Assembly: GCA_900313405.1 (NCBI GenBank) | Contig: OMQY01000212.1 | Span: 1-5,457, forward strand | Origin: an uncultured Eubacteriales bacterium | GTDB taxonomy: Bacteria > Bacillota_A > Clostridia > Saccharofermentanales > Saccharofermentanaceae | DNA: 5,457 nt | Direction: 5' to 3' | Shown: one piece after another, positions 1 through 5,457 of the stretch | Position numbering within the stretch: the first letter of the stretch is position 1 | Layout of the letters: each line of letters opens with the position of its first letter | Program-made: the position numbers and the translations under genes | The notes under the pieces: generated by a model | Databases searched by the model: none | What the model saw: only the letters and a program-made list of their open reading frames with translations | What the model was told of the DNA's origin: nothing

Positions 1-69
1 CTTTCCCGCATCGATGTGAGCCATGATACCGATATTTCTCGTTTTCTCGAGTGGGTACTCTCTATTCAT
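1..69 (-). CDS. fusA: Elongation factor G, N-terminal fragment (cut by window edge)
   Basis: Only the first 23 codons are inside the window; the gene continues past position 1. Read on the minus strand from ATG at 69-67, the peptide begins [20 protein letters not shown] and continues AGK, which is the start of the EF-G GTPase domain including most of the Walker A/G1 loop (AHIDAGK). EF-G is the cytoplasmic GTPase that drives translocation of tRNA and mRNA on the ribosome. A purine-rich site (AAAGGAGA, about 88-81) precedes the ATG with a rather long spacer of about 12 nt. The gene follows rpsG by 24 nt on the same strand, the standard rpsL-rpsG-fusA str operon order, which supports the identification despite the short fragment. 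The rest of the protein cannot be assessed. Confidence 0.93.
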   Translation of the reverse strand, partial: MNREYPLEKTRNIGIMAHIDAGK

Positions 70-93
70 CGTGTCAATGCTCTCCTTTAATGC

Positions 94-624
<531 letters not shown>

Positions 625-660
625 TTTTGTCTTATGGACCGTGTCGTGCTTCTAGTAGCA

Positions 661-708
661 TGTTCCCAGATAGAATCTATGAACAATGTACTGATCACTT
701 AATTGTCC
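661..708 (-). promoter_or_regulatory. Two mutually exclusive stems in the rpsL-rpsG gap
   Basis: In the minus-strand RNA, segment AUUGUUC (687-681) can pair with the upstream GGACAAU (708-702; 7 bp with one G-U pair, 14-nt loop). Alternatively, UGUUC (685-681) pairs with the downstream GAACA (665-661) enclosing a second stem AUAG/CUAU (680-677 with 673-670) and a 4-nt CUGG bulge (669-666). Both use 685-681, so only one can form at a time. This arrangement suits a protein- or translation-sensitive switch between rpsL and rpsG. No family was recognised. Confidence 0.45.
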
Positions 709-728
709 AATCCCGTTAAAAAGCAGGA

Positions 729-1157
729 TTACTTCTTTACCTTAGCTGCCTTAGGCTTCTTGGCACCGTACTTGGAACGGCCCTGCATGCGGTTGGCAAC
801 ACCGGCTGTATCAAGCGTACCTCTGATGATGTGATAACGTACACCAGGGAGGTCCTTAACACGTCCGCCTCTGATGAGGACTACGGAGTGCTCCTGCAGA
901 TTGTGTCCGATACCCGGGATGTAAGCTGTTACTTCGTATCCGTTTGTTAAACGTACACGGGCAACCTTACGCAGAGCAGAGTTAGGCTTCTTAGGAGTCG
1001 TTGTCTTAACGACTGTGCAAACACCACGCTTTTGAGGGGAAGACAGATCTGTCTCTCTCTTCTGAATGGTATTCAGACCAAACTGCAGTGCCGGGGAATT
1101 AGACTTATAAGTCTTGGACTGTCTGCCGGACTTGACTAATTGATTGAACGTAGGCAT
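729..1157 (-). CDS. rpsL: 30S ribosomal protein S12
   Basis: Encodes a 142-residue S12, the decoding-centre protein that monitors codon-anticodon pairing and is the classic site of streptomycin-resistance mutations. The protein starts [13 protein letters not shown], carries the Gram-positive insertion around residues 26-40, then SPQKRGVC, the [14 protein letters not shown] loop and the [21 protein letters not shown] segment, and ends in a lysine-rich tail. The streptomycin-contact lysines are wild type: K56 and K57 (E. coli K42/K43) and K101 next to D102, the residue that is methylthiolated in some bacteria. The reading frame is open 29 codons further upstream, but the ATG at 1157-1155 gives the conserved N-terminus and has AGGAGA 7 nt before it, while an in-frame ATG six codons further upstream overlaps that ribosome binding site. 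First gene of the str operon. Confidence 0.98.
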   Translation of the reverse strand: MPTFNQLVKSGRQSKTYKSNSPALQFGLNTIQKRETDLSSPQKRGVCTVVKTTTPKKPNSALRKVARVRLTNGYEVTAYIPGIGHNLQEHSVVLIRGGRVKDLPGVRYHIIRGTLDTAGVANRMQGRSKYGAKKPKAAKVKK

Positions 1158-1173
1158 CAATACATCTCCTTTC
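1158..1173 (-). promoter_or_regulatory. Ribosome binding site choosing the rpsL start
   Basis: The minus strand has AAAGGAGA (about 1172-1165), 7 nt before ATG at 1157. A second in-frame ATG at 1175-1173 sits directly on the edge of this site and cannot use it, so the downstream ATG is the start. Confidence 0.85.
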
Positions 1174-1203
1174 ATAATTATTACTCCGGATAAAAAGCAC
1201 ACC

Positions 1204-1226
1204 AAAAAGGGCGCAGTTACCCTGCG
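1204..1226 (-). promoter_or_regulatory. Small hairpin plus U5 tract in the rpsL leader
   Basis: Near the predicted transcript start the minus-strand RNA has CGCAG (1226-1222), loop GGUAA, CUGCG (1216-1212), then CCC and UUUUU (1208-1204). An alternative AGGG/CCCU pairing (1223-1220 with 1211-1208) would touch the U-tract directly. It could be a weak attenuator or a 5'-end stabilising hairpin. The stems are short, so a regulatory role is only possible. Confidence 0.35.
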
Positions 1227-1234
1227 AGCAACTA

Positions 1235-1263
1235 AGTATAACACCTGAACCGGGGGTTGTAAA
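1235..1263 (-). promoter_or_regulatory. Promoter of the str operon (rpsL)
   Basis: On the minus strand a -35 TTTACA (1263-1258) and a -10 TATACT (1240-1235) are separated by exactly 17 nt. The -10 is preceded by TGT, giving an extended -10 (TGnTATACT). Each hexamer differs from the housekeeping sigma consensus at one base. Transcription would start near 1228, leaving a leader of about 70 nt before rpsL. Such strength fits a ribosomal protein operon. Confidence 0.75.
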
Positions 1264-1280
1264 CCGTAAAATCAAATCTG

Positions 1281-1294
1281 AGAATGATCATTCT
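1281..1294. promoter_or_regulatory. Perfect 14-bp palindrome, candidate operator
   Basis: AGAATGATCATTCT is its own reverse complement. It lies 23 bp upstream of the plus-strand -35 and 17 bp upstream of the minus-strand rpsL -35 (ending at 1263), directly beside the inverted CAAATCTG copy. A dimeric regulator could bind here and act on either divergent promoter. Which regulator is unknown. Confidence 0.45.
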
Positions 1295-1317
1295 TTATCA
1301 TTAATTAAATGACAGAT

Positions 1318-1345
1318 TTGACAAGTGACTGTCTTAATCTATAAT
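1318..1345 (+). promoter_or_regulatory. Consensus promoter for the 161-residue protein gene
   Basis: A perfect -35 TTGACA (1318-1323) and a perfect -10 TATAAT (1340-1345) are separated by 16 nt. Transcription should begin near 1352, giving a short leader of about 28 nt. Both hexamers match the housekeeping sigma-A consensus exactly, so unrepressed expression should be strong. The CAGATTTG copies overlapping it suggest control by a repressor. Confidence 0.8.
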
Positions 1346-1368
1346 CGCTTCATAAACAGATTTGCCCC

Positions 1369-1379
1369 GGAGGTGGAAG
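1369..1379 (+). promoter_or_regulatory. Ribosome binding site fixing the ATG start at 1380
   Basis: GGAGG at 1369-1373 is 6 nt before ATG at 1380. An upstream in-frame TTG at 1362 would leave a leader of only about 10 nt and place this site inside the coding sequence, so it is rejected as the start. Confidence 0.85.
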
Positions 1380-1865
1380 ATGATCAACGATGCATTAAAA
1401 GAAGAATATGCCGAGCTGCTGCTCCAGCTTAACGAAGAACTTGAAGGCGGCTTCGTTAAGGAAAATGAGGAGCTTTATGTGATCCGTCAGGCTTATGCGG
1501 TTGACGCCGGCGGACGCTCGATCAGGCCCGTCATCGATTTTTTCTTCAGAGAACCCGAGCTTGAGCCGTCTATGGCGAAGGTCAAGGTCGACGAGGCAAA
1601 GAAGATCTGCTTCGGACTTCTCGACAGTCTTAAGGACAAAGAGGATTCCGAGGATCTGAGGGAAGCTCTCAACCTTCATATCTCCTGTCTCAAGGACTAT
1701 ACGGCCGGGAACGGCAAGCGCAACGAGAAGGACTGCTTCATCATCCGCGTCAAGGACAGCGCCTTCCCCATGATGATCTATTTTGAGGAGGACGATGTGT
1801 CAGCCGACCTCGAGACTATCACGGCAAAAGAGCTCGCCGAGGAACTCAGACTCCTTACCGAGTGA
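1380..1865 (+). CDS. Acidic hypothetical protein, 161 residues, function unknown
   Basis: I do not recognise this protein. It begins MINDALKEEYAELL and ends ELAEELRLLTE. It is strongly acidic (about 38 Asp/Glu against about 21 Lys/Arg) and has three cysteines, no signal peptide, no membrane segment and no nucleotide-binding motif. The N-terminus looks helical and amphipathic. A middle segment with FFFREPELEP and a later hydrophobic stretch, FPMMIYFEE, look like beta-strand cores, so a small globular cytoplasmic protein is likely. Codon use matches its neighbours, so there is no sign of recent transfer. It is monocistronic: divergent from the str operon, with its own consensus promoter and possible operators, and closed by a hairpin at 1890-1972. 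Coding status is well supported by promoter, ribosome binding site and terminator-like structure; function is not. Confidence 0.85.
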   Translation: MINDALKEEYAELLLQLNEELEGGFVKENEELYVIRQAYAVDAGGRSIRPVIDFFFREPELEPSMAKVKVDEAKKICFGLLDSLKDKEDSEDLREALNLHISCLKDYTAGNGKRNEKDCFIIRVKDSAFPMMIYFEEDDVSADLETITAKELAEELRLLTE

Positions 1866-1889
1866 GCATTTTCCCTGATCGAAAACAAA

Positions 1890-1972
1890 AACAAGCCCTC
1901 GTAAAGTCGTCAAAAAAGCCAATTTTCGCTAAGCAAATTGTCGCTTTTGACATTCACTTCACGGGGCTTGTT
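1890..1972 (+). terminator. Composite 83-nt hairpin, probable terminator
   Basis: The outer stem AACAAGCCC (1890-1898) pairs with GGGCTTGTT (1964-1972), followed after a one-base bulge by CGT/ACG and AAGT/ACTT. Inside it a second stem GTCAAAA/TTTTGAC (1909-1915 with 1945-1951) and a third CAATTT/AAATTG (1920-1925 with 1935-1940) surround a 9-nt loop. The plus strand continues with a U-rich CTCTT; the minus strand beyond the other arm reads TTTTGTTTTC. It lies 24 nt after the stop codon of the acidic protein gene and before the decarboxylase operon. It is longer than a usual intrinsic terminator, so it may be a small palindromic repeat element serving as one. Confidence 0.6.
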
Positions 1973-1982
1973 CTCTTATAAT
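1953..1982 (+). promoter_or_regulatory. Possible promoter of the decarboxylase operon
   Basis: A perfect TATAAT lies at 1977-1982, just after the hairpin. A weak -35, TTCACT (1953-1958, four of six matches), is 18 nt upstream, inside the hairpin arm. Transcription would start near 1989, about 50 nt before the alpha subunit ATG. The poor -35 makes this tentative; an activator or read-through past the hairpin are alternatives. Confidence 0.4.
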
Positions 1983-2039
1983 GTAAATTGTGTTTTTATA
2001 TGGCTTAATAACGGCAATAAATAAAAGGAGTGGCTCTAT

Positions 2040-3422
2040 ATGAAAGTAAAATTCACAGAGACGGTCATCCGCGATGCCAACCAATCGCTGATTGCCACAC
2101 GTATGCCTTATTCGGACTTTGAAGGTATCCTCGAGAAGTTCGACGAGGCCGGTTACTACTCGCTCGAGTGCTGGGGCGGCGCGACATTCGATTCATGCCT
2201 CAGATATCTGGACGAGGATCCTTGGGAGAGACTTCGCCTCATCAAGGCAAAGGTCAAGAAGACTCCGCTGCAGATGCTCCTGCGCGGTCAGAACATCCTC
2301 GGATACAAGCACTACCCCGACGACGTCGTAAGACTGTTCGTAAGGAAGGCCGCTGAGAACGGCATGGATATCTTCAGGATCTTCGACGCTCTCAACGATT
2401 TCCGTAACATCGAAGTTGCCGTTGACGAGACACTTAAGTGCGGCAAGCACGCTCAGGGCTGTATCTGCTACACCAACAGCCCCGTCCATACGATCGAGAA
2501 GTACGCCGAGATGGGCAAGGAGCTCGAGAAGATGGGCGTCAATTCCATCTGCATCAAGGATATGGCAGGTATCTGCGGTCCCCAGGAAGCCTATGATCTC
2601 ATCAAGGCTCTGAAGGCATCGGTCAAGATCCCCGTATTCCTCCACACACACGCAACAACGGGCCTCGGCCCCCTCACATACCTCAAGGCAGTTGAGGCAG
2701 GCGTTGACGGTATCGATACCGCCATCTCCAACTTCTCCGGCGGTACGGCTCAGCCCTCCACCGAGACAATGAAGTACGCCCTCGAGCAGCTCGGCTACGA
2801 GACAGACCTCAACTCCGCTGTCCTTAAGGAGATCAATGACTTCTTCGCACCCGTTAAGAAGAAGTTCCTGGACAACGGCATCCTCGATCCCTACGTAATG
2901 GGCACGAAGACAGACGCTCTGGTATATCAGGTTCCCGGCGGCATGCTCAGTAACCTCGTTAACCAGCTGAAGGCACAGGATGCCATCGACCGTCTCGACG
3001 AGGCGCTCGCAGAAGTACCTAACGTTCGTAAGGATCTCGGTTATCCGCCGCTCGTTACGCCTCTGTCCCAGATGGTAGGTGTTCAGGCTGTCACCAACGT
3101 CCTCGTAGGCGAGAGATACAAGAACATCTCCAAGGAAGTAAAGGCTTATCTCCGCGGTGAATACGGCAGAGCTCCGGGCGAAGTCGATCAGGAACTCGTA
3201 GCCAAGTGCTGGAAGCCGGAAGAGATAATCACCTGCAGATTCGCCGATACGCTCGAACCCGCTTTCGAGGATGCAAAGAAGAAGCTCGGCAAGACGGCAA
3301 GATCCGACGAGGATGTACTGTCCTACATCGCTTTCCCTCAAAACGCCGAGAAGTTCTTCGAGAAGAGAGAAGAGAAAGAATCCAACACCGTTAACTACAC
3401 CATCGAGAAGAAGGAGGAGTAA
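2040..3422 (+). CDS. oadA: Oxaloacetate decarboxylase alpha subunit (carboxyltransferase, no biotin domain)
   Basis: Encodes a 460-residue carboxyltransferase that moves the carboxyl group of oxaloacetate to biotin, releasing pyruvate. Family motifs in order are RDANQSL (11-17), ECWGGATFD, LLRGQNILGYKHYPDD, FRIFDALND, CIKDMAG around K173, HTHATTG (202-208), VPGGMLSNL and PPLVTPLSQMVG. The metal ligands and catalytic lysine known in the Klebsiella enzyme (D17, K178, H207, H209) correspond to D12, K173, H202 and H204 at a constant offset of five. Klebsiella OadA is about 130 residues longer because it carries its own biotin domain; here the protein stops after a charged tail and biotin is supplied by the gene at 3857. 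AGGAG at 2026-2030 is 9 nt before the ATG. Related proteins are pyruvate carboxylase subunit B and transcarboxylase 5S, but the neighbouring Na+ pump subunit favours oxaloacetate decarboxylase. Confidence 0.93.
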   Translation: MKVKFTETVIRDANQSLIATRMPYSDFEGILEKFDEAGYYSLECWGGATFDSCLRYLDEDPWERLRLIKAKVKKTPLQMLLRGQNILGYKHYPDDVVRLFVRKAAENGMDIFRIFDALNDFRNIEVAVDETLKCGKHAQGCICYTNSPVHTIEKYAEMGKELEKMGVNSICIKDMAGICGPQEAYDLIKALKASVKIPVFLHTHATTGLGPLTYLKAVEAGVDGIDTAISNFSGGTAQPSTETMKYALEQLGYETDLNSAVLKEINDFFAPVKKKFLDNGILDPYVMGTKTDALVYQVPGGMLSNLVNQLKAQDAIDRLDEALAEVPNVRKDLGYPPLVTPLSQMVGVQAVTNVLVGERYKNISKEVKAYLRGEYGRAPGEVDQELVAKCWKPEEIITCRFADTLEPAFEDAKKKLGKTARSDEDVLSYIAFPQNAEKFFEKREEKESNTVNYTIEKKEE

Positions 3423-3424
3423 TA

Positions 3425-3841
3425 ATGGGTCTGCTTATCGATCTGACAAGAGCAGCCGACGCCGTCAGTGAGACGACGGCATCGTCATCCGACCCCGAGG
3501 TCGCGACGATCGGCGAGGCTCTTTCTTATGCCGGATTCACGATAGCCATCGTTTTCGGTGTCCTGCTGCTGATCTTCATCTGCATCAGGATCTTCACGGC
3601 CATCTTCTCTGTTGCCGAGAAGTCGGGCTCCGCTGCTGAGCCCGCCATCGCCGCCGAGACAGCCGCTGCTTCCGCAGTCGAAGCTGCTTCCGAGGGCGAG
3701 GACTTCTCATCAGGAACACTGAGACTTAAGGGCTGCGACGAGAAGACAGCCGCCATGATCATGGCCATCGTCAGCGACAATACCGGTATCCCTCTGTCCG
3801 AGCTGGTATTTAAGTCGATCACGTTGGTCGAGAACGAGTAA
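3425..3841 (+). CDS. Sodium-pump decarboxylase gamma/delta-type small membrane subunit
   Basis: Encodes a 138-residue protein with a short polar N-terminus, one transmembrane helix at about residues 36-62 (GFTIAIVFGVLLLIFI core), an Ala/Glu/Ser-rich flexible stretch at about 64-90, and a C-terminal segment at about 92-138 (starting GTLRLKGCDEKTAAMI). This is the layout of the OadG/MmdD family, which anchors the soluble carboxyltransferase to the beta subunit in the membrane. It is longer than the classic Klebsiella OadG (about 80 residues), nearer to the delta subunit of methylmalonyl-CoA decarboxylase. GGAGG at 3413-3417, inside the last codons of the alpha gene, lies 7 nt before the ATG, and only 2 nt separate the stop and start, so translation is probably coupled. 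Assignment rests on topology and operon position more than on strict motifs. Confidence 0.78.
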   Translation: MGLLIDLTRAADAVSETTASSSDPEVATIGEALSYAGFTIAIVFGVLLLIFICIRIFTAIFSVAEKSGSAAEPAIAAETAAASAVEAASEGEDFSSGTLRLKGCDEKTAAMIMAIVSDNTGIPLSELVFKSITLVENE

Positions 3842-3856
3842 AGGAGATTACGGCAA

Positions 3857-4258
3857 ATGATTTATAAAGTAACAATTAACGACAAGGTATATGAAGTCGA
3901 GGTCGAGAAGGGTAAGGCTAACCTTATCAAGACGACTGATGTAGTAGCAGCTCCGGCACCCGTTGCCGCACCTGCCGCTCCCGCAGCAGCTGCCCCTGCA
4001 CCTGCAGCTGCCGCCGCTCCTGCCGCTGCCGCTGTTGCAGCCGGAGCTACCGCGATCAACGCTCCCATGGGCGGAACCGTACTCGATATCAAGGTTTCCG
4101 TCGGTCAGAAGGTAAACGAGGGTGATGTGCTTCTTGTTTTCGAAGCAATGAAGATGGAGAACGAAGTCAAGGCTCCCAAGGCCGGAACAGTCGCTCAGGT
4201 CCTCACATCCAAGGGTGCAACCATCAAGACAGGCGACGCGCTTGTGTCTATTTCCTGA
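3857..4258 (+). CDS. Biotin carboxyl carrier protein of the decarboxylase
   Basis: Encodes a 133-residue carrier whose biotin shuttles the carboxyl group from the alpha to the beta subunit. Residues 1-30 form a small beta-rich N-terminal segment (MIYKVTINDKVYEVEVEKG). Residues 31-62 are an almost pure Ala/Pro flexible linker, and 65-133 form the biotinyl/lipoyl domain with PMGGTV (70-75) and the EAMKMEN motif; K99 is the predicted biotinylated lysine. The layout matches the gamma subunits of methylmalonyl-CoA and glutaconyl-CoA decarboxylases. AGGAG at 3842-3846 overlaps the end of the previous gene and is 10 nt from the ATG. There is no biotin carboxylase gene nearby, as expected for a decarboxylase that loads biotin from its substrate. 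A biotin-protein ligase must be encoded elsewhere. Confidence 0.94.
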   Translation: MIYKVTINDKVYEVEVEKGKANLIKTTDVVAAPAPVAAPAAPAAAAPAPAAAAAPAAAAVAAGATAINAPMGGTVLDIKVSVGQKVNEGDVLLVFEAMKMENEVKAPKAGTVAQVLTSKGATIKTGDALVSIS

Positions 4259-4265
4259 TAAAGAC

Positions 4266-4278
4266 GGAGGTGCGCTAA
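4266..4278 (+). promoter_or_regulatory. Ribosome binding site supporting the GTG start of the beta subunit gene
   Basis: GGAGG at 4266-4270 is 8 nt before GTG at 4279. The first in-frame ATG, 17 codons downstream in front of the TWRQG segment, has no comparable site, so the GTG is preferred. Confidence 0.8.
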
Positions 4279-5454
4279 GTGTTTATTGATGCATTACAAG
4301 AACTATGGGAGGGCTCGGGAATATATGCCATGACCTGGCGACAGGGCGTGATGCTGCTCCTCTCGTTCGTCCTCTTCTATCTGGCGATCCGTAAGAAGTT
4401 CGAGCCGCTGCTGCTGGTCCCGATCGCTTTCGGAATGCTGCTCACCAACCTGCCCGTCGCAGGACTCTATCACCCCGAGATCTTCGAAGGCGGCCACGTC
4501 CACTGGGATATGCTCGGAACATGGAATGCCGATGCAGTCGGTATCTTAGACTTCATCTATCTGGGCGTTAAGCTCAGTATCTTCCCCTGCCTGATATTCA
4601 TGGCAGTCGGTGCGATGACAGACTTCGGTCCCCTGATCGCACGCCCCTCTTCCCTCTTCATGGGAGCCGGCGCGCAGTTCGGTATCTCAATGGCATTCCT
4701 TCTTGCCACGCTCTTCAGGTTCGATGTCAACGAGGCTTCCTCCATCGCCATCATCGGCGGCGCTGACGGCCCGACGGCGATCTACCTGACGACAAAGCTC
4801 GCGCCGCACATCCTTCCGGCCATTGCCATAGCGGCCTACTCGTACATGGCCCTGATCCCGGCCATCCAGCCGCCGATCATGAAGCTGATGACCACCAAGA
4901 AGCAGCGCGCCATCAAGATGGAGCAGGTACGTGAAGTATCCAAGGTCGAGAGGATCTGCTTCCCGATCATCGTTGCAGTCGTCTGCACACTGCTGATCCC
5001 GTCCGTCGGTCCTCTCCTCGGCATGCTCATGCTCGGTAACCTCTTCCGCGAGTGCGGCGTTACCAACAGACTGTCCGACACGGCCCAGAACGCACTCTGC
5101 AACATCGTCACCATCTTCCTGGGTGTCACAGTCGGCGCCACAGCCGTTGGCGAGACATTCCTCACATGGGATACGCTGAAGATCATCGGCCTCGGTGTCT
5201 TTGCTTTCGCCTTCTCAACGGTAGGCGGTCTGCTCCTCGGCCAGCTGATGTACTTCATCTCCGGCGGTAAGATCAACCCGCTTATCGGTTCCGCAGGCGT
5301 TTCCGCCGTCCCGATGGCAGCTCGTGTTTCCAACACTGAAGGCCAGAAAGCCAACCCTTCCAACTTCCTTCTCATGCACGCCATGGGTCCGAACGTTGCA
5401 GGTGTCATCGGCTCCGCCGTCGCCGCAGGTGTCCTGCTGAGCCTCTTCGGCTGA
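4279..5454 (+). CDS. oadB: Oxaloacetate decarboxylase beta subunit, Na+ pump
   Basis: Encodes a 391-residue polytopic membrane protein that decarboxylates carboxybiotin and couples this to Na+ export. The sequence is mostly hydrophobic helices, with a conserved GGADGPTAIY re-entrant region and a conserved helix with NPLIGSAGVSAVPMAAR. The functional residues known in Klebsiella OadB (D203, Y229, N373, G377, S382, R389) match D163, Y189, N333, G337, S342 and R349 at a constant offset of 40, so the pump appears intact and the N-terminus is simply shorter. The family also includes the beta subunits of methylmalonyl-CoA, glutaconyl-CoA and malonate decarboxylases, so substrate is set by the alpha subunit, here of the oxaloacetate type. 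It is the last gene seen in the operon, 20 nt after the biotin carrier, and ends with TGA 3 nt before the window edge, so further genes or a terminator could follow. Confidence 0.95.
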   Translation: MFIDALQELWEGSGIYAMTWRQGVMLLLSFVLFYLAIRKKFEPLLLVPIAFGMLLTNLPVAGLYHPEIFEGGHVHWDMLGTWNADAVGILDFIYLGVKLSIFPCLIFMAVGAMTDFGPLIARPSSLFMGAGAQFGISMAFLLATLFRFDVNEASSIAIIGGADGPTAIYLTTKLAPHILPAIAIAAYSYMALIPAIQPPIMKLMTTKKQRAIKMEQVREVSKVERICFPIIVAVVCTLLIPSVGPLLGMLMLGNLFRECGVTNRLSDTAQNALCNIVTIFLGVTVGATAVGETFLTWDTLKIIGLGVFAFAFSTVGGLLLGQLMYFISGGKINPLIGSAGVSAVPMAARVSNTEGQKANPSNFLLMHAMGPNVAGVIGSAVAAGVLLSLFG

Positions 5455-5457
5455 TCC

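Larger units (their letters stand above)
1273..1364. repeat. Three copies of CAGATTTG around the promoter of the 161-residue protein gene
   Basis: The octamer occurs inverted (CAAATCTG) at 1273-1280 and direct at 1313-1320 and 1357-1364. The first and second form a 9-bp perfect inverted repeat (1272-1280 with 1313-1321) and the second and third share the 9-mer ACAGATTTG. Starts are 40 and 44 bp apart. The second copy overlaps the -35 hexamer and the third lies just after the predicted transcript start, typical operator positions. No specific regulator can be named. Confidence 0.55.

Noticed and set aside
1158..1244. N-terminal extension of S12 by 29 residues
   Set aside because: The extension would be read from a position before the predicted transcript start near 1228 and is not part of known S12 proteins; the ribosome binding site supports the start at 1157.
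1362..1379. TTG start adding six residues (MPRRWK) to the acidic protein
   Set aside because: These codons cover the Shine-Dalgarno sequence GGAGG, and no ribosome binding site precedes the TTG.
1947..1982. TTGACA (1947-1952) with TATAAT (1977-1982) as one promoter
   Set aside because: Both hexamers are perfect but 24 nt apart, too far for the housekeeping polymerase; the TTGACA belongs to the inner stem of the hairpin.
2193..3341. Long 382-codon open frame on the minus strand opposite oadA
   Set aside because: It mirrors the codon pattern of the real gene, has no recognisable protein motifs, and the plus-strand frame encodes an intact carboxyltransferase with a good ribosome binding site.
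3950..4045. GC-rich imperfect repeats in the biotin carrier gene
   Set aside because: They simply encode the Ala/Pro linker usual between the N-terminal part and the biotin domain; not a separate repeat element.
4836..5408. 190-codon minus-strand open frame opposite oadB
   Set aside because: The opposite strand encodes a conserved sodium pump with all key residues; the antisense product shows no family features.

Overview
The window looks like a chromosomal segment from a low-GC-type Gram-positive anaerobe, most likely a member of the Clostridia. Three things suggest this. Ribosomal protein S12 carries the roughly 13-residue insertion typical of Gram-positive S12. Almost every gene has a strong AGGAGG-type ribosome binding site. 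A sodium-pumping oxaloacetate decarboxylase is encoded with a free-standing biotin carrier protein. Base composition is moderate and many codons end in C, so this is not an AT-rich Clostridium. Genus cannot be assigned from the sequence alone.

Left part, minus strand (1-1250): the start of the str operon, read leftwards as rpsL (S12), rpsG (S7), then the first 23 codons of fusA (EF-G), which runs off the left edge. A good extended -10 promoter lies upstream of rpsL. The 164-nt gap between rpsL and rpsG contains several inverted repeats, some mutually exclusive, and may be a regulatory RNA element.

Middle (1158-2039): a divergent intergenic region leads to one plus-strand gene for an acidic 161-residue protein that I do not recognise. 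Its promoter has perfect -35 and -10 hexamers. Three copies of the octamer CAGATTTG and a perfect 14-bp palindrome surround it, so the gene looks actively regulated. The gene ends at an unusual 83-nt composite hairpin, a probable terminator.

Right part, plus strand (2040-5454): a compact four-gene operon for a membrane-bound Na+-translocating oxaloacetate decarboxylase. The order is alpha (carboxyltransferase), gamma/delta-type membrane anchor, biotin carrier protein, beta (Na+ channel/decarboxylase). Alpha moves the carboxyl group of oxaloacetate to biotin on the carrier. Beta then decarboxylates carboxybiotin and couples this to Na+ export, with the small subunit holding the complex together at the membrane. 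The catalytic residues known from the Klebsiella enzyme are all present at constant offsets, so the complex should be functional.

No tRNA, rRNA, CRISPR array or insertion sequence was seen. No gene-free stretch exceeds 300 bases; the longest are 1158-1379 and 1866-2039, both described below. The most unusual material is in these non-coding gaps and the unrecognised 161-residue protein. I see no clear new multi-gene system.
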